DNA of 42,695 nt from Ruminococcaceae bacterium OttesenSCG-928-I18 (GTDB lineage Bacteria > Bacillota > Clostridia > Oscillospirales > Ruminococcaceae). How positions within the stretch are numbered: position 1 is the first letter of the stretch; every line of letters starts with the position of its first letter. Both the position numbers and the translations under genes were made by a program. The DNA lies in assembly GCA_030266325.1 (NCBI GenBank), contig JAJDHT010000010.1:1-42695 (forward strand). Direction: 5' to 3'. A model generated the notes under the pieces. That model worked only from the letters and a program-made list of their open reading frames with translations. It was not told the DNA's origin and searched no databases. Positions 41,959 through 42,695 of the stretch are shown one piece after another.

Positions 41959-42695
41959 TTGTATCAGTTTCGTGACCCTATTCACGGATTTATTGATGTT
42001 TCGCCCGAGGAGCGGACGATTATTGACTCACGTCCCTTTCAAAGGTTAAGGAATATTCGCCAATTGGCAACCACTTATTTGGTTTATCATGGAGCGGAAC
42101 ACACACGATTTGGACATTCTTTGGGAGTAATGCATTTAGTAACTCGAGTGTTTGAATCCATTGTGACTAAAAATCCGAATCTTTTTGATGAAAAACAAAA
42201 GAACTGGTATCGTCAGGTGCTTCGCCTGATAGGTTTGTTACATGACATTGGGCATGCGCCCTTTTCACATGCTTCAGAAGAATTGTTTCCTGATGACAAG
42301 ACTCATGAAGATTATACATGCGAAATAATTCATCATACAGAAGTTGCCGATTTAATTTGTTCTATCGGGGAAACATACAAAAAAAAGTATGGTGAGGAAT
42401 ATGATATTTCACCAGAATTGTTATGGATGATTTATGAGGGGAAAGATGTTTTAAACGAAAAATATGTTTTACCTGATTTTCAATTTCTAAAAAGTTTTAT
42501 GGATGGTGAGTTAGACTGCGATAAAATGGATTATTTGTTAAGAGATTCATATTTTTGCGGTGTCAAATATGGCAACTATGATTTAGATAGGCTCGTTTCT
42601 TCGTTTACCATATTTAGAAAAGAAGATGAAAACATTTTGCTCTTATCAATTGAACGTGGAGGGATTCATGCGCTTGAAGAGTTTGTCCTTGCACG
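41959..42695 (+). CDS. SAMHD1/dNTPase-like HD-domain protein, 3' end outside the window
   Basis: The first 245 codons of a larger gene. FRDPIHGFIDVSPEERTIIDSRPFQRLRNIRQLATTYLVY and HTRFGHSLGVMH are the hallmarks of the SAMHD1/YwfO-type HD family; LLHDIGHAPFSH supplies the HD motif, and DCDKMDYLLRDSYF the distal Asp. Members hydrolyse dNTPs or related nucleotides, and some act in phage defence. The start is TTG 41959 with AAAGGA about 10 bases upstream. Base use is much more AT-rich than in the importer genes before it, suggesting a different origin. Confidence 0.9.
   Translation, partial: MYQFRDPIHGFIDVSPEERTIIDSRPFQRLRNIRQLATTYLVYHGAEHTRFGHSLGVMHLVTRVFESIVTKNPNLFDEKQKNWYRQVLRLIGLLHDIGHAPFSHASEELFPDDKTHEDYTCEIIHHTEVADLICSIGETYKKKYGEEYDISPELLWMIYEGKDVLNEKYVLPDFQFLKSFMDGELDCDKMDYLLRDSYFCGVKYGNYDLDRLVSSFTIFRKEDENILLLSIERGGIHALEEFVLA

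Overview
The window looks like a chromosome segment of an anaerobic, fairly GC-rich Firmicute. A Clostridia/Oscillospirales-type gut bacterium is my inference, not a proof. The support is strong AGGAGG ribosome sites with many TTG/GTG starts, sigma-A promoters, a superoxide reductase, an Rnf/Nqr-like membrane trio, an anaerobic GlpA-like oxidase set and a lipoprotein-type ABC importer.

Left part (1-8.1 kb): the end of an OmpR-type response regulator and its sensor kinase; then rpe followed by three overlapping genes related to RnfD, RnfE and RnfA that lack most of the residues that hold redox cofactors in real Rnf; then a DUF1015 protein and, on the other strand, an AI-2E family permease.

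Island (8.38-15.33 kb): tRNA-Arg(CCG) carries an integrated element bounded by a 23-bp repeat of the tRNA 3' end. It holds a tyrosine integrase, a serine-recombinase-like protein whose catalytic Ser and Arg are replaced, a truncated XRE regulator, a 1006-residue flagellin whose middle is replaced by a Gly-rich beta-helix-like adhesin region, and two small genes (a MerR-like DNA-binding protein and a 72-residue partner). A second copy of the element's left end at 14.39 kb suggests two elements in tandem.

Middle (15.6-28.8 kb): a VOC-fold protein with a promoter-operator palindrome, a TetR regulator, a methyltransferase, MsrAB, a glycerol-3-phosphate-oxidase-like trio (GlpA-like, FAD oxidoreductase, DUF1667), a MalY/PatB-like aminotransferase, an Spx/ArsC-like protein and superoxide reductase. 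Then come two membrane proteins that share a kinase C-lobe-only domain: one fused to a trypsin-like protease, the other to a repeat-containing extracellular region. I regard this pair as the most interesting candidate system in the window.

Right part (29.5-42.7 kb): a radical SAM/GNAT-YoaP pair, a WYL regulator with a GyrI-like protein, an HD phosphohydrolase, a patatin, DUF362, DegV, a cytoplasmic GH13 alpha-amylase, and a complete polar-amino-acid ABC importer. The last 0.9 kb becomes AT-rich and encodes the start of an SAMHD1-like HD protein.

At least two families of dispersed intergenic repeats run through the window: R1, about 100 bp and palindromic at one end, and R2, about 60 bp and GC-rich.
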